7,298 bases of DNA, from assembly GCA_913009475.1 (NCBI GenBank), contig CAJVYJ010000087.1:1-7298 (forward strand), written 5' to 3'. Every line of letters begins with the position of its first letter. Within the stretch, counting starts at the first letter, position 1. The position numbers were made by a program, and so were the translations under genes. Origin of the DNA: an uncultured Actinomycetes bacterium (lineage in GTDB: Bacteria; Actinomycetota; Aquicultoria; CAJVYJ01). The notes below the pieces were generated by a model, which had not been told where the DNA came from, searched no databases, and saw only the letters and a program-made list of their open reading frames with translations. This document shows, piece by piece, positions 1 through 5,952 of this stretch.

Positions 1-108
1 GCCTTGTTCTAAGATAAGCACACTTAGGCTATCTTGTTTCACCAGCTCAAGAGCTGCAAATATGCCGGCTGGGCCCGCTCCGACTATAATAACATCATAA
101 TTTTTCAT
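1..108 (-). CDS. FAD-dependent oxidoreductase, N-terminal fragment (cut by window edge)
   Basis: Only the first 36 codons are present; the rest lies beyond base 1. The reverse-strand reading from the ATG at 108 begins MKNYDVIIVGAGPAGIFAAL and ends in LSVLILEQG. This is a Rossmann dinucleotide-binding fold: a first beta strand (YDVIIVG), the glycine loop GAGPAG at residues 10-15, a helix, and a second strand ending in the acidic residue (E34) that normally binds the ribose of FAD. This start is typical of FAD/NAD(P)-dependent dehydrogenases. It resembles the geranylgeranyl-reductase/COG2509-like group more than thioredoxin reductase, but the fragment is too short to choose. No clear Shine-Dalgarno precedes the ATG. 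It is separated from the upstream HNH gene by about 575 bp containing a probable terminator, so it is probably transcribed on its own. Confidence 0.85.
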   Translation of the reverse strand, partial: MKNYDVIIVGAGPAGIFAALELVKQDSLSVLILEQG

Positions 109-140
109 TAAATTTCACTTTTACTTAAGCGCCTCGACAC

Positions 141-186
141 AAAAAAATAAGCTCGGCTGAAGCTATTAACTTCTCTCTCCAAGCTT
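141..186 (-). terminator. probable rho-independent terminator (minus strand)
   Basis: Read on the minus strand, AAGCTTGG (186-179) pairs with CCGAGCTT (156-149) with one G-U wobble. An inner GAAG/CTTC pairing extends the stem. Directly after it comes ATTTTTTT (148-141). Stem followed by a U-run is the intrinsic terminator layout. It lies downstream of the HNH gene and 33 bp before the ATG of the oxidoreductase. It could end leftward transcription from the HNH/phosphoesterase unit, or act as an attenuator in the oxidoreductase leader. Confidence 0.55.
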
Positions 187-198
187 ATATACCTTATT

Positions 199-366
199 CT
201 AGAAGCGTGGCCGAAAACCCAATCTGCGTTGTTAGCCTCCGCCTCAGATCAGTCACGTACCAACATGTACGCATCCCTCACCTCGACTTTCGCCTGCCTT
301 GTATCTCACGCTCTCGGCCACGTTCTCATTTTTGACGGCCATCGGTACTTTTCGGCCGGAATCCTA
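199..366 (-). repeat. dispersed inverted-repeat element, copy A (full length)
   Basis: This is one of three related non-coding copies in the window (others at 3383-3467 and 7083-7250). It starts with CTAGAAGCG and ends with CGGCCGGAATCCTA. Two pairings use the same left arm. CGTGGCCGA (206-214) is perfectly complementary to TCGGCCACG (314-322), and GGCCGAAAA (209-217) is perfectly complementary to TTTTCGGCC (349-357). In the centre GTAC...GTAC forms a small loop (257-270 region). No reading frame or transposase is present, so it resembles a MITE-like or structured intergenic repeat. Strand is arbitrary; A and B share an orientation opposite to C. Confidence 0.85.
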
Positions 367-501
367 GGCTCGTTGCGCTCGCGTGTAAAGGGTAGGCAAG
401 GATAATGAACAACTGTCACTCTGAGCGTAAGACCCAACTAATAGCGAATGAGTCTCAGATGTCCGGGGAAAGAGTAAGCGCATGAGGGTATAAATGTTGT
501 A

Positions 502-526
502 GGGACACAACCCCCCTGTGATTGCC
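502..526. repeat. imperfect palindrome around a C-run
   Basis: GGGACACAA, then a run of six C, then TGTGATTGCCC. The GGG/CCC ends and the CACA/TGTG arms are complementary, with mismatches between them. It looks like a degenerate member of a short palindromic intergenic repeat. No function can be assigned. Confidence 0.35.
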
Positions 527-553
527 CATTTTATACGTGCTTACCGTTTCCAG

Positions 554-572
554 GCGGGCGAGGCTTGCCCGC
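554..572. repeat. GC-rich hairpin
   Basis: GCGGGC (554-559) and GCCCGC (567-572) are perfectly complementary. The intervening gaggctt can pair further (A-T, G-C and one G-T), leaving a loop of about one base on paper. It has no T-run, so it is not an intrinsic terminator. It is probably a small mobile or structural palindrome. Confidence 0.5.
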
Positions 573-600
573 TACACATTTTACGTTCTAACGCTTTCAT

Positions 601-622
601 GAGACGTTGCATGCAACGTCTC
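601..622. repeat. perfect 22-bp palindrome
   Basis: Each half is GAGACGTTGCA or its exact complement, with no spacer. Directly after it, CAACGTCT (614-621) is repeated at 625-632, an 11-bp step. It lies 63 bp past the end of the HNH gene and lacks a T-run, so it is more likely a dispersed palindrome or a protein-binding site than a terminator. Confidence 0.7.
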
Positions 623-684
623 TACAACGTCTAATGTATTACTTTCCCCATCCGCCATACCCCGTCACCCGTCATTCTGGGATA

Positions 685-1209
685 TTATTTCAGGAACGGT
701 TCGATATAGCGACGTTGCACATGGTCGACTGATTGCCCTAAAAGCACAATCGCGATATAGCGCGGTTCAAAGGGCGTGGTTTTGGGATACATTTTTACCT
801 CAAAGGGGAGTTTATTCCCTTTTTTATGATTACACGTCGAGCAAGCGGTAGTAACATTCTCCCAAACATCGGGACCACCGCGAGAGACCGGTTTTACATG
901 TTCTCTGGTTAAATGCTCTTTTTTTCTCAGCTCACTCTTATGCCGTCCGCAATACTGGCATGTATGTTGGTCCCGGGCAAATAAGATAGTATTAGTAACT
1001 ACGCCGCGAAACCGCCGAGGTATTTTTACATATTTCACTAATCTAATTACTAATGGGTAGGGAAAGACCAGACTGGCTGAGTGAAACCTTTTTTCTCCAT
1101 GTTCTTCGATGATCTCGGCTTTTTCTTTAAGCACGAGAACTATTGCCCGCTTTACTGAGATAAAGTTCAGCGGTTCAGCGCTGGCGTTTAATATTAATGT
1201 TTTGCTCAT
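685..1209 (-). CDS. HNH endonuclease family protein
   Basis: A 174-residue protein of the small HNH nuclease family that opens with a hydrophobic LNASxEPL motif (here TLILNASAEPL at residues 4-14). The zinc-stabilised HNH core is complete: CQYC (C84, C87), REH (E103, H104), a conserved asparagine in WENV (N118), then CSTCN (C123, C126, N127) and a lysine pair. These proteins are predicted divalent-metal-dependent DNA nucleases. The role of stand-alone members is unclear, and nothing here points to restriction or an intron. I chose the ATG at 1209 over the in-frame ATG at 1224 because AAGGG sits 5 bp before it and the family motif then begins at residue 4. The gene lies 76 bp downstream of the phosphoesterase on the same strand and may be co-transcribed with it. 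Confidence 0.9.
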   Translation of the reverse strand: MSKTLILNASAEPLNFISVKRAIVLVLKEKAEIIEEHGEKRFHSASLVFPYPLVIRLVKYVKIPRRFRGVVTNTILFARDQHTCQYCGRHKSELRKKEHLTREHVKPVSRGGPDVWENVTTACSTCNHKKGNKLPFEVKMYPKTTPFEPRYIAIVLLGQSVDHVQRRYIEPFLK

Positions 1210-1285
1210 GGCCGCCCTTAACATTAACTCTCTTGTTTTATTTAGGCAACTTATTGCTTAATTATGGATGATATTCTCTAATATT

Positions 1286-2764
1286 TCAATGACCGGCATT
1301 TATGCCGACACTCATTGATAACGGATTTTTCGTGGGCTCTTTGGAGCTATCCTTTTTACTTGTGCCGAAATATGTTCTTTCCAAAACAAATTCTCGTTGT
1401 ACGCCTCTAATGGTTATAGAATCTATCGCTACTAGTTTAACCGGGTCCTTTTGAAAATAGAGCAGCTTCAAGGTATAAGGCGCGCCGGCCCGGACTTTAA
1501 AATTTCGCAGTCCGGCCGCGCCGGTAGTACCGGCGTTTTCCAATATAGTCTTCTTTTTCTCCATTATAAGCGACTTGTGAGTATGACCGGACAACACCAG
1601 TTTTGCCCGCCCGACGATACCAGCGGCATCTTGCGGATTATGGATCGCGACAATATCAGGTTTTTTTGGCAGCTTTTTATAAATCGAGCGTAAGTCAGCG
1701 CTATATTTGGCTGTCATATCCGAGCTTTGTGATTGTTGGGTAAGGGCCGTCGCGGAAAAGGGGTCGGGATAACCAAAGATGTTTATTCCATCTATTGTCA
1801 CCGAAGAATTATCCAAAACCTTAACGTTGTCAATTTTTTTCATCTCTTCCATTAACTGAGGAGAATCATGATTGCCGGGCACAAATACATAAGGAATATT
1901 TAATTCTTTAACCTTTGCCGCCATACGTGCCTCGATAGGAGTGCCGAAATCAGTAATATCACCGGTATCGATAACAAAATCGGCGTGAAATTCCTTAGCG
2001 ACTTGCTTAACCAATTGCAGTCCGACTGGATTATTGTGGATATCGCTGACATGGACGACTCTGATCATCCCATCAGTATTAAAACCTGGATCCAGGTTTT
2101 CAACCTGGGTATAAAAATTGCTCAAATTAGTCGCGATTTTCTTGACCTCGCCGCGAAAAGTATCCAACGTATTAAGTTTATCCTCAATATTACTTATCAG
2201 CCAAGGCGCCGCTGTCAGGGCTCCCGTGTATTTAGGTGATCTGAACGCTTGATAATCGAAGGTAAAATAAGTAGCGGCCATTAACGCGCCGACAACTAAT
2301 ACGGCGCTTAGTATACCCAATAAAATACGTGGCCATACCTTAAAGATATTCCGGTCGGCTTTGAGCGCCAGACCCGTCAATAAAGCGGCGGCGGCGGCAA
2401 TTAGCAAGAGTTTGAGTATAAATAATTTGACGGCTGTTGTCGCCTGTTGTTCCGCCCGAGAAAAAAGTTCACGTTTTGTCACTGAGCTGTCCGCTAATTT
2501 TTTTAACCCACCCAAGGACATTCTTACCACACCGACCTCAAGCTTTACTGGAGCTTTATGGGTCTTGGCTGAGATGGTACCGACAGGGGGAATATCTACT
2601 TCGGTTATTCCTTTTAGCGAGGGAGCAACATTTAGGGACACGGTTAACCCATCAACCCTATAAGTAGCTTGGCCTAACAAGATTACCGCTAATAAAGCTG
2701 AGACTATAGCTGCTAGAATCAGAAAGAATACAGAATGAAAAAACCTCAAAATAACTTGCCCCAA
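1286..2764 (-). CDS. membrane-anchored calcineurin-like metallophosphoesterase
   Basis: A protein of 492 residues. Hydrophobic helices lie at about 10-32, 113-133 and 145-168; a soluble segment of about 80 residues sits between the first two. The phosphoesterase domain starts near residue 232 and carries the full dimetal motif set: DIH (D241, H243), GD (D269), GNHD (N298, H299), H375 and GHTH (H394, H396). The short loop between helices 2 and 3 is rich in K/R. By the positive-inside rule this puts the catalytic domain outside the membrane. A lipid, nucleotide or wall-polymer phosphoester is a likely substrate type, but none can be specified. The C-terminal tail of about 25 residues is polar. 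The start is uncertain: TTG at 2764 has no Shine-Dalgarno, and a second TTG at 2749 has only GGGG 9 bp upstream. A promoter at 2784-2811 fits either. Confidence 0.88.
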   Translation of the reverse strand: MGQVILRFFHSVFFLILAAIVSALLAVILLGQATYRVDGLTVSLNVAPSLKGITEVDIPPVGTISAKTHKAPVKLEVGVVRMSLGGLKKLADSSVTKRELFSRAEQQATTAVKLFILKLLLIAAAAALLTGLALKADRNIFKVWPRILLGILSAVLVVGALMAATYFTFDYQAFRSPKYTGALTAAPWLISNIEDKLNTLDTFRGEVKKIATNLSNFYTQVENLDPGFNTDGMIRVVHVSDIHNNPVGLQLVKQVAKEFHADFVIDTGDITDFGTPIEARMAAKVKELNIPYVFVPGNHDSPQLMEEMKKIDNVKVLDNSSVTIDGINIFGYPDPFSATALTQQSQSSDMTAKYSADLRSIYKKLPKKPDIVAIHNPQDAAGIVGRAKLVLSGHTHKSLIMEKKKTILENAGTTGAAGLRNFKVRAGAPYTLKLLYFQKDPVKLVAIDSITIRGVQREFVLERTYFGTSKKDSSKEPTKNPLSMSVGINAGH

Positions 2765-2783
2765 TAAATATATATTTCTTATT

Positions 2784-2811
2784 ATTTTGAGTGCTTTTAA
2801 ATAAAAGTCAA
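2784..2811 (-). promoter_or_regulatory. candidate sigma70 promoter for the phosphoesterase gene
   Basis: On the minus strand, TTGACT (2811-2806; 5 of 6 to TTGACA) is followed after 16 bp by CAAAAT (2789-2784; 4 of 6 to TATAAT). AATAAT (2786-2781) is an alternative -10 at 19 bp. Transcription would begin near 2777, only about 13 nt before the TTG at 2764, giving a very short leader. Confidence 0.5.
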
Positions 2812-2819
2812 CAAAGTAG

Positions 2820-3005
2820 CTATGAGGAAGTAGGGAGCTTGATTGCAGGTTTACCTGGTATAAGCTGGGGAAAGCTATTAATTAGCTCTTCCAATTTTTC
2901 CTGCCTTGTTACCGCCGTACTTAAGTCAAGCCGCATCAAAGCCGTCGGCCCTTTCTTTCTTATAACCCTAAAGCCGCGATTTAGATAAAACTCTATTCGG
3001 CCGGC
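2820..3005 (-). pseudogene. remnant resembling the C-terminus of a GNAT acetyltransferase
   Basis: In the gap between ytxH and the phosphoesterase gene one reverse frame is open for about 60 codons and reads protein-like. It starts IEFYLNRGFRVI, continues through KKGPTALMRLDL, then a charged helix and PGKPAIKLPTSS before TAG at 2820-2822. FYxxxGFxxI is the typical late GNAT motif (helix alpha4 to strand beta6/7), and MRLDL would be the last strand. There is no start codon ahead of the motif: the frame closes at TAA within the last codons of ytxH (3006-3008). The acetyl-CoA-binding loop and all N-terminal parts are missing. It is most likely the surviving 3' end of a deleted gene. The family assignment rests on one short motif and could be wrong. 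Confidence 0.4.
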
Positions 3006-3370
3006 TTAGTGTCCGGTTCTTTTTTTTGCTCTTTTCCAACCAAGTTTTGAGCTCTATCAGCGGCTTCATTTAGTTTCTCCCGCGCCGATTCTGTTGCTTG
3101 GTCTACTTGCTCTTTTAGTCGTTCCTTGGCTTGTTCGATTTTAGCCCTGACTTCGTCGCTTCTTTGAGAAACAGCGTCACGGCCGGTTTCAACAGCTTTT
3201 AAAACCCTCTCTCGCTGGGCTTCATAGCTCTCCCTGCCTTGCTCAAGGTTGTCATCAATCCAAGCGGCAACATCTTCTCTGGTCTCTTTGCCTGATTTAG
3301 GGGCGTACAAAATACCAACAGTCACACCCACCAGACAGCCGACAATAAAACTCCAGGTTCCATTCTTCAA
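2993..3370 (-). CDS. YtxH-like membrane protein with coiled-coil tail
   Basis: A small protein of about 125 residues. It has one N-terminal transmembrane helix (WSFIVGCLVGVTVGILYAP), directly followed by the YtxH signature LYAPKSGKETRED. A long, highly charged, alanine- and glutamate-rich helix makes up the rest and should form an amphipathic or coiled-coil tail in the cytoplasm. YtxH family members are general-stress-associated proteins of unknown biochemical role. I place the start at TTG 3370, not GTG 3379: AGGAGG (3384-3379) touches that GTG directly but lies an ideal 8 bp from the TTG. The gene is the third of the aminotransferase-ddl unit, separated from ddl by 138 bp holding repeat copy B, whose edge overlaps the Shine-Dalgarno by two bases. 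Confidence 0.85.
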   Translation of the reverse strand: MKNGTWSFIVGCLVGVTVGILYAPKSGKETREDVAAWIDDNLEQGRESYEAQRERVLKAVETGRDAVSQRSDEVRAKIEQAKERLKEQVDQATESAREKLNEAADRAQNLVGKEQKKEPDTKPAE

Positions 3371-3378
3371 TCCAAACA

Positions 3379-3384
3379 CCTCCT
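3379..3384 (-). promoter_or_regulatory. Shine-Dalgarno that decides the ytxH-like start
   Basis: AGGAGG on the minus strand, 8 nt from TTG 3370 and 0 nt from GTG 3379. Its upstream edge falls on the first two bases of repeat copy B (3383-3384), so folding of the repeat in mRNA could affect access to this site. Confidence 0.7.
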
Positions 3385-3467
3385 AGAAGCGCGGCCGAAA
3401 ACTCAATCCTTAAGCTCGCTACGCTCTCCTTATTGACCAGCCGACGGTACTTTTCGGCCGGAACTCC
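3383..3467 (-). repeat. dispersed inverted-repeat element, copy B (short form)
   Basis: Same ends as copies A and C: CTAGAAGCGCGGCCGAAAA at one side and TTTTCGGCCGGAACTC at the other. CGGCCGAAAA (3392-3401) and TTTTCGGCCG (3451-3460) are perfect 10-bp inverted repeats. The roughly 80-bp inner module of A and C, including the inner pairing arm, is missing. A 20-bp stretch at 3430-3449 is identical to 7103-7122 in copy C (opposite strand). The element fills most of the gap between ddl and the ytxH-like gene, so it is transcribed in the operon mRNA and can form a hairpin there. Confidence 0.85.
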
Positions 3468-3508
3468 ATAATCTCTTTCAATAATAACAGTATTGAAAAG
3501 ATATTCAA

Positions 3509-4444
3509 TCAACTCCTGGCCTTTGCCATCTTCACCAAGCTCTCGACCAGATCAGAAAAGCTTATACCATCCTCCTTGGCCGCCATTGGCAACAAGCTTG
3601 TCTCGGTCATCCCCGGGCTGGTGTTAAGTTCCAAAACATTTGGCGTCCCGTTTTTGTCTAAAATAATATCCACTCGAGAAACATCCCGGCAATGCAGCGC
3701 TTCATGAACAGCCAATGCCGTATCCTGTACTTTTTTTGTTACCTGAGTCGACAAGCGCGCCGGAACAAAATACTCGGTCACTCCCATGGTGTATCGCGCC
3801 TCAAAATCAAAATATTCCTTCTTGGTTACAATCTCGACCACAGGCAGAGCTTTGGGGTGATTATTACCTAAAATAGATACCGCCAACTCAGTTCCATCAA
3901 TATGTTTTTCCAGCAAAACCTTGTCGCCATAACTTAGCGCCCTAATAATCGATTGCGGCAATTCGGTTTTATTTTTCGCATAACTTATTCCCAAGGCCGA
4001 CCCCTGAGAACCAGGCTTGACCACTATCGGCAGGCCCAGCGACTTAATAGCGTTCCCCAGCGCGGATGAAGCGCCCATTTCTTTAAACGAGCCGGTACTT
4101 AAAGCATATGAATCCGGGGTTGGAATTCCTTGGAGTTTAAATATTTCTTTAGAAATGACCTTATCAAAACTGACAATATTAGCGTATACGCCCGGTCCGG
4201 TGTACGGTATGCGTAGTATCTCCAATAACTCCTGTATAGTGCCGTCTTCCCCATATTTACCATGTAAAGCAATATAGACCAAGTCGGGTTTGGTTTTTAT
4301 TAATTTATTGACGACCTCTTCGTCTACATCAAAGGGAACCGCGTTATACCCCTTTTCTTTAAGCGCTTCATATATTCGCCGCCCGCTTTTTAAGGATATT
4401 TCTCTCTCTAATGAGCGCCCACCCATCAGCACGGCAATTTTCAT
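3509..4444 (-). CDS. ddl: D-alanine--D-alanine ligase
   Basis: ATP-grasp ligase that joins two D-alanines in the cytoplasm for the peptidoglycan pentapeptide. The 311-residue length is normal for DdlB-type enzymes. The N-terminal GGRSLEREISLKSG (residues 8-21) holds the conserved glutamate that binds the first D-Ala. ALHGKYGEDGTIQ (59-71) and YTGPG follow. The ATP-binding loop is VVKPGSQGSALG (141-152). The omega loop has FEARY with Y218, the tyrosine typical of D-Ala-D-Ala enzymes; VanA-type D-lactate ligases have histidine there. R257, D259, E272 and N274 (RVDI, LELNTSPGMT) supply the oxyanion and magnesium ligands. All catalytic residues are present. The ATG overlaps the aminotransferase stop (ATGA), and AAGGAGG lies 5 bp before the ATG inside the upstream gene's last codons, which implies translational coupling. 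Confidence 0.97.
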   Translation of the reverse strand: MKIAVLMGGRSLEREISLKSGRRIYEALKEKGYNAVPFDVDEEVVNKLIKTKPDLVYIALHGKYGEDGTIQELLEILRIPYTGPGVYANIVSFDKVISKEIFKLQGIPTPDSYALSTGSFKEMGASSALGNAIKSLGLPIVVKPGSQGSALGISYAKNKTELPQSIIRALSYGDKVLLEKHIDGTELAVSILGNNHPKALPVVEIVTKKEYFDFEARYTMGVTEYFVPARLSTQVTKKVQDTALAVHEALHCRDVSRVDIILDKNGTPNVLELNTSPGMTETSLLPMAAKEDGISFSDLVESLVKMAKARS

Positions 4445-5688
4445 TTCTCCTCCTTAAATATTACTGAATTATATAGAGACATTTGGCTCTTAACGACGCC
4501 TCCCAATCGCTTGATTCCCTCATAAATATCTTTCTCTTCCGGGTAACAAAAAGCCAGACGCATATAGTTCTTGCCTGACCCGTCAGCAAAAAAAGCTCGA
4601 CCGGGAACATAGGCTACTTTCTTGGATATAGCTTCAGCCAACATCTCCGTAGTATCAATATATTCAGGCAGTTCCGCCCAGACAAAAAATCCACCCCGCG
4701 GATATGTCCAACTTGCTTCCGAGGGAAAGTGTTCTTCCAGAGATTTCAGCATTATATCCCGGTGTGAGCGATAGCGATTAATCATACCCCCAAGATAATC
4801 CTCAAGGTTGTTTTCATTAAAAAAATATTCGACCAAGCGCTGAGTAAATGAGCTTGTGCATAGATCAGCCGCTTGTTTTCCAAAAATGATTTTTTCTAAT
4901 ATAGGCGCGGGCGCCGCAACCCAACCTAAGCGCATGCCTGGAGAGAATATCTTTGAGAATGTTCCCAGATAAACAACATCATCATCCAGCGCCTTAAGTG
5001 AAGGGATATTCTCTCCTTCAAACCTTAGTTTTCCATAAGGATTATCCTCTACCAACAGCAGCTGATATTTTTTTGACAACTCTATTATCCGCTTCCTTCT
5101 TGATAAAGATAAGGTTACTCCGGCCGGATTGTGAAAATTTGGTACTGTATATAAAAACTTTGCTTTTTTTCTCTGCTTGGCCAGTTTTTTTAATTCCGCT
5201 TCCAATAGATCCACAATCATCCCATTCTCATCCATGGGAACACCGATTAGGTCTGGCTGGTAAGCTGAAAAGGCATTTAGAGCGCCGACATAACTGGGGG
5301 CCTCGACAATTACAGCGTCTCCCGGGTCCACAAAGATTTTAGCGATTAAATCAAGGCCTTGTTGAGACCCGCCGGTAATAACCAATCCGGTCTCATCTAT
5401 TTTAATGTCCCCGGTTGCCATTAAGTCAATAATGTGTTTTTTTAAGCCGATATGACCTTCAGAGGGCCCGTATTGAAGAGCAGCCCCGCCTTCTTTGCGC
5501 ATGGTAGTACGAGCTGCCTCAACCACTTTTTCCAACTTAAAATTTTTGGTATACGGCAACCCTCCGGCCAAGGAGATAATATCAGACCTCGCGGTCACGC
5601 TTAATAGATCACGTATCTCTGACGATTTCATGGAATTTGTCCGAGACGCGTAAAGATCGGCCCACTTATCAAACTCATATTTTACCAA
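4441..5688 (-). CDS. PLP-dependent aminotransferase, class I/II (LysN/MocR-like)
   Basis: A 415-residue fold-type I PLP enzyme. The N-terminus SSEIRDLLSVTARSDIISLAGGLP (22-45) is characteristic of the 2-aminoadipate/kynurenine aminotransferase group related to MocR regulators. Active-site residues are all present: GGSQQG (107-112), N187 in NPAG, D215 and Y218 in VEDNPYG, the Schiff-base lysine K246 in GTFSK, R253 in PGMRLGW, and the carboxylate-binding R377 in YMRLAF. No DNA-binding domain is attached. The substrate is not readable; lysine-pathway, aromatic or broad-specificity transamination is possible. It is not a class IV D-amino-acid transaminase, so a direct supply of D-alanine to the neighbouring ligase is not implied. 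The start is TTG at 5688, with AGAGGT 8 bp upstream. It is the first gene of the unit and has a good promoter about 190 bp upstream. Confidence 0.93.
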   Translation of the reverse strand: MVKYEFDKWADLYASRTNSMKSSEIRDLLSVTARSDIISLAGGLPYTKNFKLEKVVEAARTTMRKEGGAALQYGPSEGHIGLKKHIIDLMATGDIKIDETGLVITGGSQQGLDLIAKIFVDPGDAVIVEAPSYVGALNAFSAYQPDLIGVPMDENGMIVDLLEAELKKLAKQRKKAKFLYTVPNFHNPAGVTLSLSRRKRIIELSKKYQLLLVEDNPYGKLRFEGENIPSLKALDDDVVYLGTFSKIFSPGMRLGWVAAPAPILEKIIFGKQAADLCTSSFTQRLVEYFFNENNLEDYLGGMINRYRSHRDIMLKSLEEHFPSEASWTYPRGGFFVWAELPEYIDTTEMLAEAISKKVAYVPGRAFFADGSGKNYMRLAFCYPEEKDIYEGIKRLGGVVKSQMSLYNSVIFKEEK

Positions 5689-5803
5689 CCCGGCCTACCT
5701 CTTTAATTTTAATAAATATCTACTTCGTTACGCTCACAATTGTAAAATCAATTATTTCGCAATCTCCAATGAACTCTCTTTACTAACCTCGATTGTTTTC
5801 TAA

Positions 5804-5827
5804 AAATCAACCGCAAGAGCTTGATTT
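5804..5827 (-). other. AT-rich hairpin in the aminotransferase leader
   Basis: On the minus strand AAATCAA (5827-5821) and TTGATTT (5810-5804) are perfectly complementary around a 10-base loop, and the second arm continues into TT. The stem is weak and the U-run short, so this is at best a marginal attenuator. It starts at the stop codon of the leader ORF at 5827-5874. Confidence 0.35.
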
Positions 5828-5874
5828 CACTTACTTGGACAGCTACCAAGCACTCGGCACCGGCTGTTACGCAT
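5827..5874 (-). CDS. possible leaderless 15-codon leader ORF
   Basis: An ATG lies 7 bp after the -10 box of the aminotransferase promoter, so the transcript would start at or within a base or two of it. It encodes MRNSRCRVLGSCPSK and then TGA. There is no room for a Shine-Dalgarno, so translation would have to be leaderless. The peptide has no run of one amino acid that would suggest classic attenuation, though it contains three arginines, two cysteines and four serines. It could be chance. Confidence 0.25.
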   Translation of the reverse strand: MRNSRCRVLGSCPSK

Positions 5875-5881
5875 GAGCTAA

Positions 5882-5909
5882 ATTATAACATTTAAGCTGC
5901 TAGAGTCAA
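5882..5909 (-). promoter_or_regulatory. sigma70-type promoter of the aminotransferase-ddl unit
   Basis: On the minus strand, TTGACT (5909-5904; 5 of 6) and a perfect TATAAT (5887-5882) are separated by 16 bp. This is the best promoter in the window. The predicted start near 5875 gives a leader of about 187 nt before the TTG at 5688, long enough for leader control. It holds hairpins but no riboswitch class I recognise. Confidence 0.7.
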
Positions 5910-5952
5910 TAATTTGTCTTTATATTAATCATGAGTTACTACTTTCCCCGCC

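Larger units (their letters stand above)
367..684. other. non-coding stretch with three small palindromes
   Basis: No convincing gene, RNA gene or promoter was seen between repeat copy A and the end of the HNH gene. What is visible is a row of three unrelated short inverted repeats (502-526, 554-572, 601-622), each listed separately. The stretch looks like an accumulation site for small palindromic intergenic repeats. A decayed gene cannot be excluded, but no recognisable protein motif was found. Confidence 0.5.

Noticed and set aside
1294..1307. CGGCAT/ATGCCG inverted repeat at the end of the phosphoesterase gene as a terminator
   Set aside because: It lies inside the last codons and is not followed by a T-run on either strand. 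A chance 6-bp repeat is as likely.
2791..2988. 65-codon plus-strand reading frame in the ytxH-phosphoesterase gap
   Set aside because: The opposite strand gives the more protein-like reading (GNAT-like tail). The plus frame shows no motif or ribosome binding site.
3377..3379. GTG at 3379 as the ytxH start
   Set aside because: AGGAGG touches it with no spacer, whereas TTG 3370 has an 8-bp spacer.
3491..3508. ATTGAA/TTCAAT inverted repeat after ddl as a terminator
   Set aside because: The stem is short and purely AT-rich with no U-run after it.
3297..3512. 71-codon minus-strand reading frame running through repeat copy B
   Set aside because: Its middle is translated repeat sequence and it overlaps ytxH in another frame. 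It has no Shine-Dalgarno and no recognisable motif, so it is open by chance.
3509..4444. VanA-type D-Ala-D-Lac resistance ligase
   Set aside because: The omega loop has tyrosine (Y218 in FEARY) as in D-Ala-D-Ala ligases, and there is no vanH/vanX neighbour.
5689..5875. Known riboswitch or T-box in the aminotransferase leader
   Set aside because: No T-box sequence, lysine-box core or other class-defining motif was found; the hairpins present are short and AT-rich.
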